A stretch of 42,192 nucleotides of DNA, taken from the NCBI GenBank assembly GCA_028532905.1, contig JAQQAM010000250.1, positions 1 through 42,192 on the forward strand. The letters are read 5' to 3'. Of this stretch, positions 9,075 to 16,773 are shown piece after piece; within the stretch, counting starts at the first letter, position 1, and every line of letters begins with the position of its first letter. Position numbers and translations under genes: made by a program. Below the pieces are notes generated by a model that did not search any database, had not been told where the DNA came from, and saw only the letters and a program-made list of their open reading frames with translations. Source of the stretch: Spirochaetales bacterium (lineage in GTDB: Bacteria > Spirochaetota > Spirochaetia > DSM-2461).

Positions 9075-9096
9075 AAAAATATTTAATCAGGCATGG

Positions 9097-9215
9097 TGTT
9101 TACACTGGTACTTCCTACAATAGCTGACTAACTCATTTTAATCAGACTTTTAATGATTATTTTAATAATCTGTCTTTGAACAAATGGTTGTTCAACAGGA
9201 TGCAAAGTGTAAACA
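9097..9215 (+). other. nested inverted repeats: candidate structured leader RNA or small repeat element
   Basis: A 10-bp perfect outer pair (TGTTTACACT 9097-9106 with AGTGTAAACA 9206-9215) encloses three further inverted repeats: CTGACTAA/TTAATCAG (9124-9131/9138-9145, one mismatch, 6-nt loop), GATTATT/AATAATC (9155-9170), and TTGAACAA/TTGTTCAA (9176-9195, perfect, 4-nt loop). As RNA this would be a four-helix cloverleaf. It lies between the FAD oxidoreductase and the nickel-type permease. It could be a metal-responsive leader, a cluster of protein operators, or a small element with TGT...ACA ends. The pairings are directly visible; the role is inference. Confidence 0.45.
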
Positions 9216-9357
9216 GCAAGCATAAACACTTAAAAAAGCTTTAATCGGTATTTTTTTACCCATTGTCCATTTTGAGGTTCATCATTTAAAGTCGTTAAAA
9301 CGGTTAATTGATATTAATTTATTCAAATATTCAGACCCCAAAAATAAGGATCAATAA

Positions 9358-10005
9358 ATGGAACAGAATTTCTTAATACTTCTTATATCCACATTCACTG
9401 TGGGATGTATTCATACCCTACTCGGTCCGGATCATTACCTCCCGTTTATAGCATTGAGCAAGTCCAATAACTGGTCCTACAAAAAGACCATCGGTATTAC
9501 CACAGCCTGCGGTATAGGCCATATTGCTTCAGGACTCATTCTGGGTCTTCTAGCCGTATCCGTTGGAACCATACTGACAAGACTGGATTTTATCGAAACT
9601 GTACGCGGTGAAATTGCCGCCTGGTCTCTGACGGTTTTCGGTTTTATCTATTGTATTTGGGGCATTAAAAATGCTTTTCGGAAAAATGATTCATCTCAGC
9701 ATTCCCATGGTCATGAAAAAGACTCAAGTCCCTGGATTCTGTTTCTGATATTTGTTTTCGGCCCCTGTGAGCCCCTAATTCCCCTGATTATTTATCCCGC
9801 CGTCACAAACTCACTGTTTCATACTACTGCAGTAGTGCTTGTGTTCGGGCTCAGTACTCTCATCTGCATGTTTCTGACTGTAACAGTTTCATTCTACGGT
9901 CTGAAAAAACTGATCCGTTTCCCCTTTATGGAACGCTTCGGAAATGCCATGGCAGGGGGAGTCATCGGCAGCTGCGGTCTTGCCATGGCTGTTTTTGGTC
10001 TCTAG
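9358..10005 (+). CDS. nickel/cobalt-type permease (NiCoT/UreH-SafE-like)
   Basis: A 215-residue integral membrane protein with about six hydrophobic segments. The first contains HTLLGPDHYLPF, the His-x(n)-DH signature of NiCoT and UreH-like nickel permeases. A second His-containing helix has GIGHIASGL, and FGPCEPLIP lies in the fourth. A His-rich loop (HSHGHEK, near 117-123) between helices may bind metal on the cytoplasmic side. Its position just before hypB supports nickel uptake for metallocentre assembly. ATG at 9358 is preceded by AAGGA. It begins a likely operon running to hypA. Confidence 0.78.
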   Translation: MEQNFLILLISTFTVGCIHTLLGPDHYLPFIALSKSNNWSYKKTIGITTACGIGHIASGLILGLLAVSVGTILTRLDFIETVRGEIAAWSLTVFGFIYCIWGIKNAFRKNDSSQHSHGHEKDSSPWILFLIFVFGPCEPLIPLIIYPAVTNSLFHTTAVVLVFGLSTLICMFLTVTVSFYGLKKLIRFPFMERFGNAMAGGVIGSCGLAMAVFGL

Positions 10006-10026
10006 ATCTGAAATAAAGGATTAATC

Positions 10027-10701
10027 ATGAAAGATTTTAAGGTAATTGAAATAAAAAAAAGTGTGTATGAGAGCAATGACAAAGAAGCAGAATCTCTCAG
10101 ACAGGAACTCAAGGATCAGGAACTTTTTCTTCTGAACCTTATGTCCTCACCCGGATCCGGTAAAACATCGACTGTACTGAGAACCATAGAGGCTCTTGGT
10201 GAGGAGATGCGAATAGGTGTTCTGGAAGCGGATCTTGATTCCAGTGTCGATGCCGGTACAGTTGCCGAAACAGGAACTAAGGTGATCCAGCTTCACTCAG
10301 GGGGCATGTGCCATCTGGATGCTCTGATGACCCGTGAAGGAATTGAAGCACTGGGGACAGAAGGCCTTGATCTGGCCATTCTCGAGAATATAGGGAATCT
10401 GATCTGTACAGCGGAATATGATACCGGGGCAGCCAAAAATGCCATGATCCTCAGTGTTCCTGAAGGTCACGACAAACCACTGAAATATCCCATTATGTTT
10501 TCCATGGTGGATGTACTGCTGGTAAATAAGATTGATGCCATGGATTTCTTTGATTTTGATATGTCAAAACTGACGGAATATGTAACCAGGCTGAACAAGG
10601 ACATCAAGATCATTCCCATATCAGCCAAAACGGGAGAAGGCATCGACCAATGGGCTGACTGGCTCAGAAACGAAGTAAAAAACTGGAAACAGAATAAATA
10701 A
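10027..10701 (+). CDS. hypB: hydrogenase/nickel-enzyme maturation GTPase HypB
   Basis: A 224-residue SIMIBI-class GTPase that, with HypA, inserts nickel into [NiFe] hydrogenase and sometimes other nickel enzymes. The P-loop SSPGSGKTS is at about 40-48, the family metal-site motif HSGGMCHLDA near 90-100 (Cys-His metal ligands in the G domain), switch regions with ENIGNLIC, G4 motif LVNKIDAMD and G5 ISAKTGEG. The N-terminal CxxCGC nickel site of E. coli HypB and the His-rich tract of others are both absent, so this is the minimal form. It lies 21 nt after the permease. Identification is secure. Confidence 0.95.
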   Translation: MKDFKVIEIKKSVYESNDKEAESLRQELKDQELFLLNLMSSPGSGKTSTVLRTIEALGEEMRIGVLEADLDSSVDAGTVAETGTKVIQLHSGGMCHLDALMTREGIEALGTEGLDLAILENIGNLICTAEYDTGAAKNAMILSVPEGHDKPLKYPIMFSMVDVLLVNKIDAMDFFDFDMSKLTEYVTRLNKDIKIIPISAKTGEGIDQWADWLRNEVKNWKQNK

Positions 10702-10732
10702 CTTAAAAACTGTTCAATAAAGGAGATAACAT

Positions 10733-13423
10733 ATGGCACGGGAACTGTTGCTGGATCTGGCAAATAAAATCAGCAGAACGAAAAGAGGTTCAAAGCTGGA
10801 AATCAAAGAGGATTATCCTGAATATAAGATTCTTGAACCCATCATGACAGATGAGATGGCTGAAGTGGCTCTCTGTCTGGAGCTGAGAAAGCCTATGTCT
10901 GCCGAAGAGATTGCCCCTCTTTGCGGCAAATCAGTAGAAAAAACTGCGGAGCTTCTCTGGGAAGTAGCCGACTGCGGTATGGCTTTTGTCAACGAGATTG
11001 ACGGTGTGGATAAATACTGGTGCGAAATATGGGTTCCCGGTCATATGGAGATGATCGTCAACCATAAGGAAAATGTAAAAAAGTACCCTGAAATTGCCAG
11101 GGCTTTTGATGCCTACGGCCTGAGAAAGGGTCCAATGGGAGTCGGTAAATTCCCTGTGGGACATGGGCCGATGAGAGTCATCCCCATCGAACAGTCCATC
11201 GACGGAAACACCCGTTCAGCCTCATTTGAAGAGGTATCCCGGTATCTGAATGAAAATACTATATTCTCCCTGTCAGACTGTGCCTGCCGAACCTCCAGAG
11301 AAGCCATGGGAGAAGGCTGCGGTCACCTGAAAGAGGATATCTGTATCCAGATGGGTCATGCCGCTGAATACTATATCCGCACAGGGAGAGCCAAAGAGAT
11401 AACAAGAGAAGAAGCTATGGAAGTGATCAGGAAGGCCGAAGAAAACGGACTTATGCACTCCATTCCCAACCTGGACGGACCCGGCAACACACATGCCATC
11501 TGCAACTGCTGCGGCTGCGGCTGTTTCAATATGAGGCTGGCCAATCACTGGTCCAACCCGGATATGGCCCGTTCCAACTATGTATCAAAAGTGGATGCCG
11601 AAAAATGCGTTGCCTGTGGGGAATGTGTTGAAAACTGTCCCACCAACTCCCTGACCATCGGTCAGAAAATCTGTACAGAAAATATTTCATCTCCTCAGAA
11701 GTGGGATGATTTTCAGACAACTGAATGGACAGAAGATCAGTGGAATCCTGATTACAGAACAAACCGCAAGGTTGTCAGCGATGAGGGCAGCAGTCCCTGT
11801 AAGGCGGAATGTCCGGCACACATCGGTATCCAGGGGTATATAAAACTGGCCTCCCAGGGCCGTTATGACGAAGCACTGGAACTGATCAAACAGGAAAATC
11901 CCTTCCCTGCTGTGTGTGGAAGAATCTGTCCCCGCAAATGTGAATCAGCCTGTACCAGAGGGGATATTGACGATCCCATTGCCATTGATGATATCAAGAA
12001 ATTCATCGCAGAAAAGGAACTGAAGGGAGAGAACCGGTTTATCCCCCGGATCAAACATGACTACGGTAAAAAAATAGCCGTAGTAGGTGCCGGTCCTGCA
12101 GGACTGTCCTGCGCATATTACCTTGCGGTTGACGGCTATAAGGTAACTGTTTTTGAAAAACAGAATGCCCTGGGCGGTATGATGACCCTGGGGATTCCCT
12201 CTTTCAGACTGGAAAAGAATGTGGTCAATGCAGAAATCGATATCCTCAAGGATCTGGGAGTAACATTTAAAACCGGTGTAGAAGTCGGAACAGATGTCAC
12301 ACTGAAGGATCTTCGCTCTCAGGGGTATGAGGCCTTTTTCCTGGCCATCGGGGCTCAGGGGGGCCGTAAACTGAATATCCCTGGAGAAGGCGCAGAAGGT
12401 GTTATCAGCGGTGTTGATTTTCTCTGTAATGTAAACCTCGGAACAGCCGGTGAGCTTAAGGGAAAAACGGTTGTTATCGGAGGAGGCAATGTCGCTATTG
12501 ATGTTGCCAGAACAGCCGTAAGGGTTGGATCGGACAAGGTTCATATGTTCTGCCTGGAAAACAGAGAATCCATGCCGGCTCTGGAAGAGGAAGTGGAAGA
12601 AGCTCTTGCTGAAGAGATAGGTATTAACAACTCCTGGGGGCCTGTACAGATTTTGACTGACAATGGCAGAGTGAAAGCCGTTGAGTTCAGAAAGTGTCTT
12701 TCTGTTCTGGATGACAAGGGAAGATTCAATCCTGTTTATGATGATAAAGACACCATGATTGTAGAAGCGGATCATGTTCTTATTTCCGTTGGACAGTCCA
12801 TTGAATGGGGAACAATTCTGGATGACAGCAAGGTGGAACTGAATCCCAATAATTCAGTGAAAGCAGACGCCAAAACCCTGCAGACCGCTGAAGAAGATAT
12901 TTTTGCCGGTGGAGATGCTCTTACCGGTCCCCGCTTTGCCATTGACGCCATCGCTCTGGGTAAAGAAGCTGCTATATCCATACACCGATTTGTCCAGCCC
13001 GGTCAGGATCTTCTGCTGGGACGGACGATCAGAGATTACCGCTCCTTTGACAAAGAAAGTTTGAATCTGGAAGGTTATGACAGAATTCCCCGTGAGACGA
13101 CTGCTCATGTATCTGCAGCAGCATCCAGAGAGACCTTCCAGGACCTCAGAGGAACTTTTACGGAAGAACAGATTAAAAAAGAAACGGAACGCTGCCTGGG
13201 ATGCGGCGCTACAGTGACCGATGAGTTCATGTGTCTGGGATGCGGAGTCTGTACAACCAAATGCAAGTTTGATGCTATCTCACTGGTCAGGAAATATGAT
13301 GAAGAGGGAGTGGATCTGGCAGATCTCAAACCCAAAGTCATAAAATATGTGATCAAACGTCAGCTGAAAATCGCAGCCAATAAACCGATTAAGGCCATCA
13401 GTAAAGCCTTTTCGAGAGTTTAA
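10733..13423 (+). CDS. multidomain Fe-S/FAD/NAD(P) oxidoreductase (GltD/NfnB-like core)
   Basis: An 896-residue cytosolic redox protein. The N-terminal ~340 residues hold a winged-helix-like start, a cysteine region SDCACRTS near 180, an ICNCCGCGCF cluster near 255-265, and a ferredoxin motif CVACGECVENCP near 292-303. The core resembles GltD/Nfn large subunits: CKAECPAHIGIQGYI plus CGRICPRKCE (Fe-S sites), FAD motif VVGAGPAGLSCAYYLA near 449, NAD(P) motif VIGGGNVAIDVART near 580 and the GGDALTGP FAD contact. A C-terminal cysteine set CLGCG...CLGCGVCTTKC (820-845) adds another cluster. It likely moves electrons between NAD(P)H and a ferredoxin-like partner. Its placement between hypB and hypA is odd and suggests a role tied to a nickel enzyme. 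Confidence 0.88.
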   Translation: MARELLLDLANKISRTKRGSKLEIKEDYPEYKILEPIMTDEMAEVALCLELRKPMSAEEIAPLCGKSVEKTAELLWEVADCGMAFVNEIDGVDKYWCEIWVPGHMEMIVNHKENVKKYPEIARAFDAYGLRKGPMGVGKFPVGHGPMRVIPIEQSIDGNTRSASFEEVSRYLNENTIFSLSDCACRTSREAMGEGCGHLKEDICIQMGHAAEYYIRTGRAKEITREEAMEVIRKAEENGLMHSIPNLDGPGNTHAICNCCGCGCFNMRLANHWSNPDMARSNYVSKVDAEKCVACGECVENCPTNSLTIGQKICTENISSPQKWDDFQTTEWTEDQWNPDYRTNRKVVSDEGSSPCKAECPAHIGIQGYIKLASQGRYDEALELIKQENPFPAVCGRICPRKCESACTRGDIDDPIAIDDIKKFIAEKELKGENRFIPRIKHDYGKKIAVVGAGPAGLSCAYYLAVDGYKVTVFEKQNALGGMMTLGIPSFRLEKNVVNAEIDILKDLGVTFKTGVEVGTDVTLKDLRSQGYEAFFLAIGAQGGRKLNIPGEGAEGVISGVDFLCNVNLGTAGELKGKTVVIGGGNVAIDVARTAVRVGSDKVHMFCLENRESMPALEEEVEEALAEEIGINNSWGPVQILTDNGRVKAVEFRKCLSVLDDKGRFNPVYDDKDTMIVEADHVLISVGQSIEWGTILDDSKVELNPNNSVKADAKTLQTAEEDIFAGGDALTGPRFAIDAIALGKEAAISIHRFVQPGQDLLLGRTIRDYRSFDKESLNLEGYDRIPRETTAHVSAAASRETFQDLRGTFTEEQIKKETERCLGCGATVTDEFMCLGCGVCTTKCKFDAISLVRKYDEEGVDLADLKPKVIKYVIKRQLKIAANKPIKAISKAFSRV

Positions 13424-13442
13424 TACTAAAAGGGAGTCATCA

Positions 13443-13784
13443 TTGCACGAACTGGGCGTCGTAATAGACATTGTAAAAAAAGTGGAAAACATCGCCAGAG
13501 CCAACTCTCTGACAACTATAGATACCCTGGTTCTGCAAATCGGAGAACTTTCGTCGATGATTCCCCGGTATGTTGAATCCTGCTATCCCGCTGCTGTGGA
13601 CGGTACGATGCTGGAAGCAACGAATCTGCGGATAGAAATACTCCCGGCCGCTGCCCGCTGCAGAAAGTGCAGCTCTGTCTTCAATCCGTTGAAACATGAG
13701 GACTGCTGTCCCCACTGCTCAGCGAAGGAAGCGGATATAACAGCCGGTCGGGAGTTTATGATAAAGGAAATTATTGCCTGCTGA
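13443..13784 (+). CDS. hypA: hydrogenase nickel-incorporation protein HypA
   Basis: A 113-residue nickel chaperone that works with HypB. The start is TTG: the protein must begin M-H-E-L because His2 is the conserved nickel ligand, and TTG at 13443 gives exactly that; AGGGAG lies 7 nt or so upstream. The zinc site is formed by CRKC (73-76) and CPHC (89-92). Length and layout match the family. It sits 19 nt behind the large oxidoreductase and is separated from hypB by it. The other hydrogenase maturation genes (hypC-F) are not in the window. Confidence 0.94.
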   Translation: MHELGVVIDIVKKVENIARANSLTTIDTLVLQIGELSSMIPRYVESCYPAAVDGTMLEATNLRIEILPAAARCRKCSSVFNPLKHEDCCPHCSAKEADITAGREFMIKEIIAC

Positions 13785-13839
13785 CCCTGTTCATACAGCC
13801 AGTACAGCAATGAAATAAGATAAAAACAAGGAAAGTAAA

Positions 13840-14772
13840 ATGGGATTGTATGCTGTTCCCGGCATTGAAAGCTGGGGAATCATGATTTTTGTATTGTTTG
13901 CCCTTATGGCATTCAATGAACTGGGGAGAACGACCCGATGGGGCGGCATTGCACTGTTTCTGGTGGTACCTGTGGTTCTCACTATTTTTGTATGGCCCGT
14001 TACAGCGGCTCCCGGAAATGAGTATGGTACAGGGACCTGGTTCAACTGGGTCAAAACCTACTCGGCCCTTGCCGGTTGCCTGGGCTTTATGGCTATCCGT
14101 TTTATACCCGGATTGTCAAAGAAAAAATGGGCTCTGACCTTCCCTCCCCTGATTCTGGCATTGAATATTCTAGAAGCCTGCATTCGTGATTTCGAAGTAT
14201 ACGGCTACGGACTGTTTCAGGGGGGATATGTGGATCACCTGTGGACCATATCCGGTCCCTGGAACATCATAAACGGAATAGCCGGACTCCTGAATATTCT
14301 GACGATCTGCGGGTGGGCGGGAATTGTTATCTCAAAAGACAGCAGTAAGGATATGATCTGGCCGGATATGATCTGGGCCTGGATTATAGCCTACGATCTC
14401 TGGAACTTTTCCTATACCTACAACTGTATTTCCGATCATTCATTCTACTGCGGACTGACTCTGCTGCTTGCCAGCACAATTCCCTCGTTCTGGATTAAAA
14501 AAGGAGCCTGGCTTCAGCACAGAGCCCATACCCTGGCATTCTGGATTATGTTTATTATGACCGTACCCCAGTTTGCCGACAGAATTGCTCCGGTTCCCAC
14601 AACCCACAATCCACGGGCATTCCTGATTGTAAGTATTCTGTCTCTGGCCTCAAATCTGGCTCTCTTCATCTATCAGATGGTCAGAATCAGACAAAAAAAG
14701 CTCCATCCTCTCAAGGATGAAGTCTATGTAGACACGGAAGCCTATAAAAAAACTCTGAAAGTTTACGCCTGA
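13840..14772 (+). CDS. polytopic membrane protein, DUF5692-like
   Basis: A 310-residue integral membrane protein with about eight hydrophobic helices and many conserved-looking Trp residues (WGIMIF, FNWVKTYS, WNIINGIAG, WPDMIWAWIIAYDLWNFSYTYNCI, HTLAFWIMF). It resembles the DUF5692 family, whose function is unknown. GGAAAGTAAA precedes the ATG. It lies 55 nt after hypA on the same strand and may belong to the nickel operon or be separately transcribed; no terminator is visible between them. Confidence 0.7.
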   Translation: MGLYAVPGIESWGIMIFVLFALMAFNELGRTTRWGGIALFLVVPVVLTIFVWPVTAAPGNEYGTGTWFNWVKTYSALAGCLGFMAIRFIPGLSKKKWALTFPPLILALNILEACIRDFEVYGYGLFQGGYVDHLWTISGPWNIINGIAGLLNILTICGWAGIVISKDSSKDMIWPDMIWAWIIAYDLWNFSYTYNCISDHSFYCGLTLLLASTIPSFWIKKGAWLQHRAHTLAFWIMFIMTVPQFADRIAPVPTTHNPRAFLIVSILSLASNLALFIYQMVRIRQKKLHPLKDEVYVDTEAYKKTLKVYA

Positions 14773-14854
14773 TTTATTTATTTACTGATGTAGATTTATG
14801 CCGTCTTGTTTCACATGACTGCTTTTTTTATGAACGAAAAATCGCCTGAAACCT

Positions 14855-14883
14855 TTGACAAAAGAAATCTGCCATGATAGTTA
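14855..14883 (+). promoter_or_regulatory. candidate promoter of the thiamine operon
   Basis: A perfect TTGACA (14855-14860) is followed after 17 nt by TAGTTA (14878-14883), a poor -10 match. Placement about 10 nt before the riboswitch is right for a transcript that begins with the TPP aptamer. The rest of the 301-nt gap after the DUF5692-like gene (14773-14854) is AT-rich and shows nothing else. Confidence 0.4.
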
Positions 14884-14892
14884 TTGATCATT

Positions 14893-14977
14893 CATCAGGG
14901 GTGCTGGTTGTACATGACCGGCTGAGATCAAACCCTTAGAACCTGATCTGAGTAATTTCAGCGCAGGAAGTATGCAA
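14893..14977 (+). promoter_or_regulatory. TPP riboswitch (THI element)
   Basis: The conserved aptamer blocks are present in order: AGGGGTGC (14897-14904), GGCTGAGATCA (14930-14940), ACCCTTAGAACCTGATCTG (14932 onward into 14950), then the 3' half GTAATTTCAGCGCAGGAAG ending at 14970. These are the P2-P5 core strands that bind the pyrimidine and pyrophosphate of thiamine pyrophosphate. P1 is weakly paired, so outer limits are approximate. It stands directly before seven thiamine salvage and uptake genes and should turn them off when TPP is plentiful. Confidence 0.95.
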
Positions 14978-14987
14978 GCGGAAGACC

Positions 14988-15067
14988 ATGGGTGCGGAAT
15001 CCTCATATTCTGGGATTTACGCCCTCTCCCCATACCTGTCTAAGTGATCTGAACTCCTGAAAGGGAG
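14988..15067 (+). promoter_or_regulatory. riboswitch expression platform with ribosome binding site
   Basis: A long hairpin can form by ATGGG (14988-14992) with CCCAT (15029-15033), GCG with CGC, and GAATCC with GGATTT. It has no U-tract, so it is not an obvious terminator. CTCCC (15026-15030) within its 3' strand is complementary to the thiM Shine-Dalgarno GGGAG (15063-15067). This suggests translational control: in one state CTCCC is held in the hairpin, in the other it could mask the ribosome binding site. The complementarity is visible, the switching is inference. Confidence 0.4.
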
Positions 15068-15073
15068 CCGTTA

Positions 15074-15943
15074 ATGTATCACTTGTTTCTACAAAAGATT
15101 TCAGAAAAATCTCCCCTTATTCATGTGCTGAGCAACGGTGTGACCAGGCAGTTTATTGCCGATGTCCTGCTTGCTGCGGGGGCTCGTCCTGTCATGGCAT
15201 TTGATTCATCAGAAGTCGTGGAAATTGCCAGCCAGGCTGATGCCCTGTGTATCAATACCGGCACACCTCACCCGTTGATCATCCCCTCCTATAAACTGGC
15301 CCTGCAGGAAGCCCTTCGAAGGAGCATACCAGTTGCCCTTGATTTCCCCGGTGTACCGGCTTCTTCCATCAGAAGGGAAACCGCTGCCGGACTCCTGAGC
15401 ATTCTGGGAGACAGGAGCTCTGAGGCTCCCGTTCTGATCAGGGGGAATGCCTCTGAGATATTATGCCTGGCGGAAGGATACAGCTGTGGTGGTGCTATTG
15501 ACAGTATACATACCCCTGCTGAAGCCTCAGTAAAAGCCCGGATTCTTTTGAATGCAGTGGACGCTGTCTGTATCAGCGGATCTGAAAACATCGTACTGGG
15601 CGGCTCTGAAAAGAGGGAGAATCATATACCGGGTGGAACGGAGCTTATGGCCAGGAGCAGCGGTTTCGGCTGTATAAGCACAGCACTTATGAGCGCCTTT
15701 CTGGCTGTCTCCCATGAACTCAGCTTACCACCTGATGCATCTGTTGCAGCAGTCTCTGTCTGCCGGATGATGCTGGATGCGTCCTCTTCCATACTCAATG
15801 ACTCATCGCCGGGACCGGCAGAGTTTAAAAGTCTTTTCATCGACAAGCTGTATGAAATCAGCACAAAAAACCATAGAACTGAAAAAAATAAATTCAAGAG
15901 CCCGGATCCGAATCAGGCCGGGGGAAGGAGAGTTATGCAATGA
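15074..15943 (+). CDS. thiM: hydroxyethylthiazole kinase
   Basis: A 289-residue kinase that phosphorylates 4-methyl-5-(2-hydroxyethyl)thiazole for thiamine salvage. Family signs: [29 protein letters not shown] at 13-42, the INTGTPHP motif, the [10 protein letters not shown] segment, RGNASEI, and the anion-hole region with [10 protein letters not shown], where the Cys is retained though the usual TGTGC is altered. The C-terminal ~30 residues are polar and longer than usual. A GGGAG site 6 nt upstream gives the start. It is the first gene behind the TPP riboswitch; its TGA overlaps the thiD ATG (ATGA). Confidence 0.93.
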   Translation: MYHLFLQKISEKSPLIHVLSNGVTRQFIADVLLAAGARPVMAFDSSEVVEIASQADALCINTGTPHPLIIPSYKLALQEALRRSIPVALDFPGVPASSIRRETAAGLLSILGDRSSEAPVLIRGNASEILCLAEGYSCGGAIDSIHTPAEASVKARILLNAVDAVCISGSENIVLGGSEKRENHIPGGTELMARSSGFGCISTALMSAFLAVSHELSLPPDASVAAVSVCRMMLDASSSILNDSSPGPAEFKSLFIDKLYEISTKNHRTEKNKFKSPDPNQAGGRRVMQ

Positions 15944-16773
15944 TTACCAAACAGCATCCCCCTGTCCTGACGATTGCCGGGAGTGACTCATCCGGAGGCG
16001 CCGGTATACAGGCAGATCTGAAAACCATGACAACCCTGGGGTGCTACGGCATGTCAGTCATCACCGCTCTGACGGCACAGAATACCTGCGGCGTTCAGGG
16101 TGTTTTACCGGTTCCAGCTGATTTTGTTATCAGGCAGCTTGAATCAGTCTTTACTGACATACCTCCGGCAAGCATTAAGATTGGCATGCTTCATGACAGG
16201 GAACTGATCGAAGCTCTTCATAATTATCTCAAAGATAAATCTGTTTCTATAATTCTCGATCCGGTAATGGTTGCCACATCCGGTGATGTTCTGCTTAATC
16301 CTGATGCCCTTGATGCTCTGCAGACCCTCCTTTTTCCCCTGGCAGCACTGGTGACTCCCAATGTGCATGAAATGAGCCTTGTCTGCGGCTGCCCTCTGGC
16401 GGATTTTGAAGATCTTGAGACACAGGCTGGACAGATGGCTGATAAATGGTCAGTTCCCTTTCTCGTCAAAGGGGGAGATCTGAAAGGAACGGAATACTCA
16501 TCTGATGTTCTTGTCCTTCCCGGAGAGGAGCCTGTCTGGTACGAAAGCCCCAGAATCAATACCCCCAACAGCCACGGTACAGGATGTACGCTCAGCAGCG
16601 CCATAGCCTCTTTTACAGCCCATGGTTTGTCTCTGAAAAAGGCTGTAAATGAATCCAAGCAGTACATCCGGTCCGCCCTCGAATCCGGGAGAAATCAGTC
16701 CTGGGGACAAGGCCGGGGACCGGTTAATCATATGTGGAATAATACAAATCAATTTTCAGGAGTTTACAGATGA
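15940..16773 (+). CDS. thiD: hydroxymethylpyrimidine (phosphate) kinase
   Basis: A 277-residue ribokinase-fold enzyme that phosphorylates HMP and HMP-P for thiamine synthesis. The N-terminal [19 protein letters not shown] motif (HMP pocket), the [20 protein letters not shown] segment, VLDPVMV-type [11 protein letters not shown], the VTPNVHE motif, VKGGDL, and the catalytic [12 protein letters not shown] motif are all present. The start overlaps the thiM stop by four bases; the stop overlaps the symporter start in the same way. This spacing implies coupled translation. Identification is secure. Confidence 0.96.
   Translation: MITKQHPPVLTIAGSDSSGGAGIQADLKTMTTLGCYGMSVITALTAQNTCGVQGVLPVPADFVIRQLESVFTDIPPASIKIGMLHDRELIEALHNYLKDKSVSIILDPVMVATSGDVLLNPDALDALQTLLFPLAALVTPNVHEMSLVCGCPLADFEDLETQAGQMADKWSVPFLVKGGDLKGTEYSSDVLVLPGEEPVWYESPRINTPNSHGTGCTLSSAIASFTAHGLSLKKAVNESKQYIRSALESGRNQSWGQGRGPVNHMWNNTNQFSGVYR

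Noticed and set aside
9097-9215. Calling this a NiCo riboswitch outright
   Set aside because: Four-way layout and context fit, but I do not see the conserved purine-rich linkers of that class, so only a candidate structure is reported.
6841-9215. A complete insertion sequence carrying the transposase-like gene
   Set aside because: No matching terminal inverted repeats or target duplication flank the gene, and the 10-bp repeats at 9097 and 9206 are both downstream.
11945-12775. 276-codon open frame on the minus strand
   Set aside because: Lies entirely inside the oxidoreductase gene, has no family resemblance and no ribosome binding site; a shadow of the coding strand's codon pattern.
14773-14854. 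Terminator after the DUF5692-like gene
   Set aside because: A T-run is present near 14824-14829 but no stable stem precedes it.
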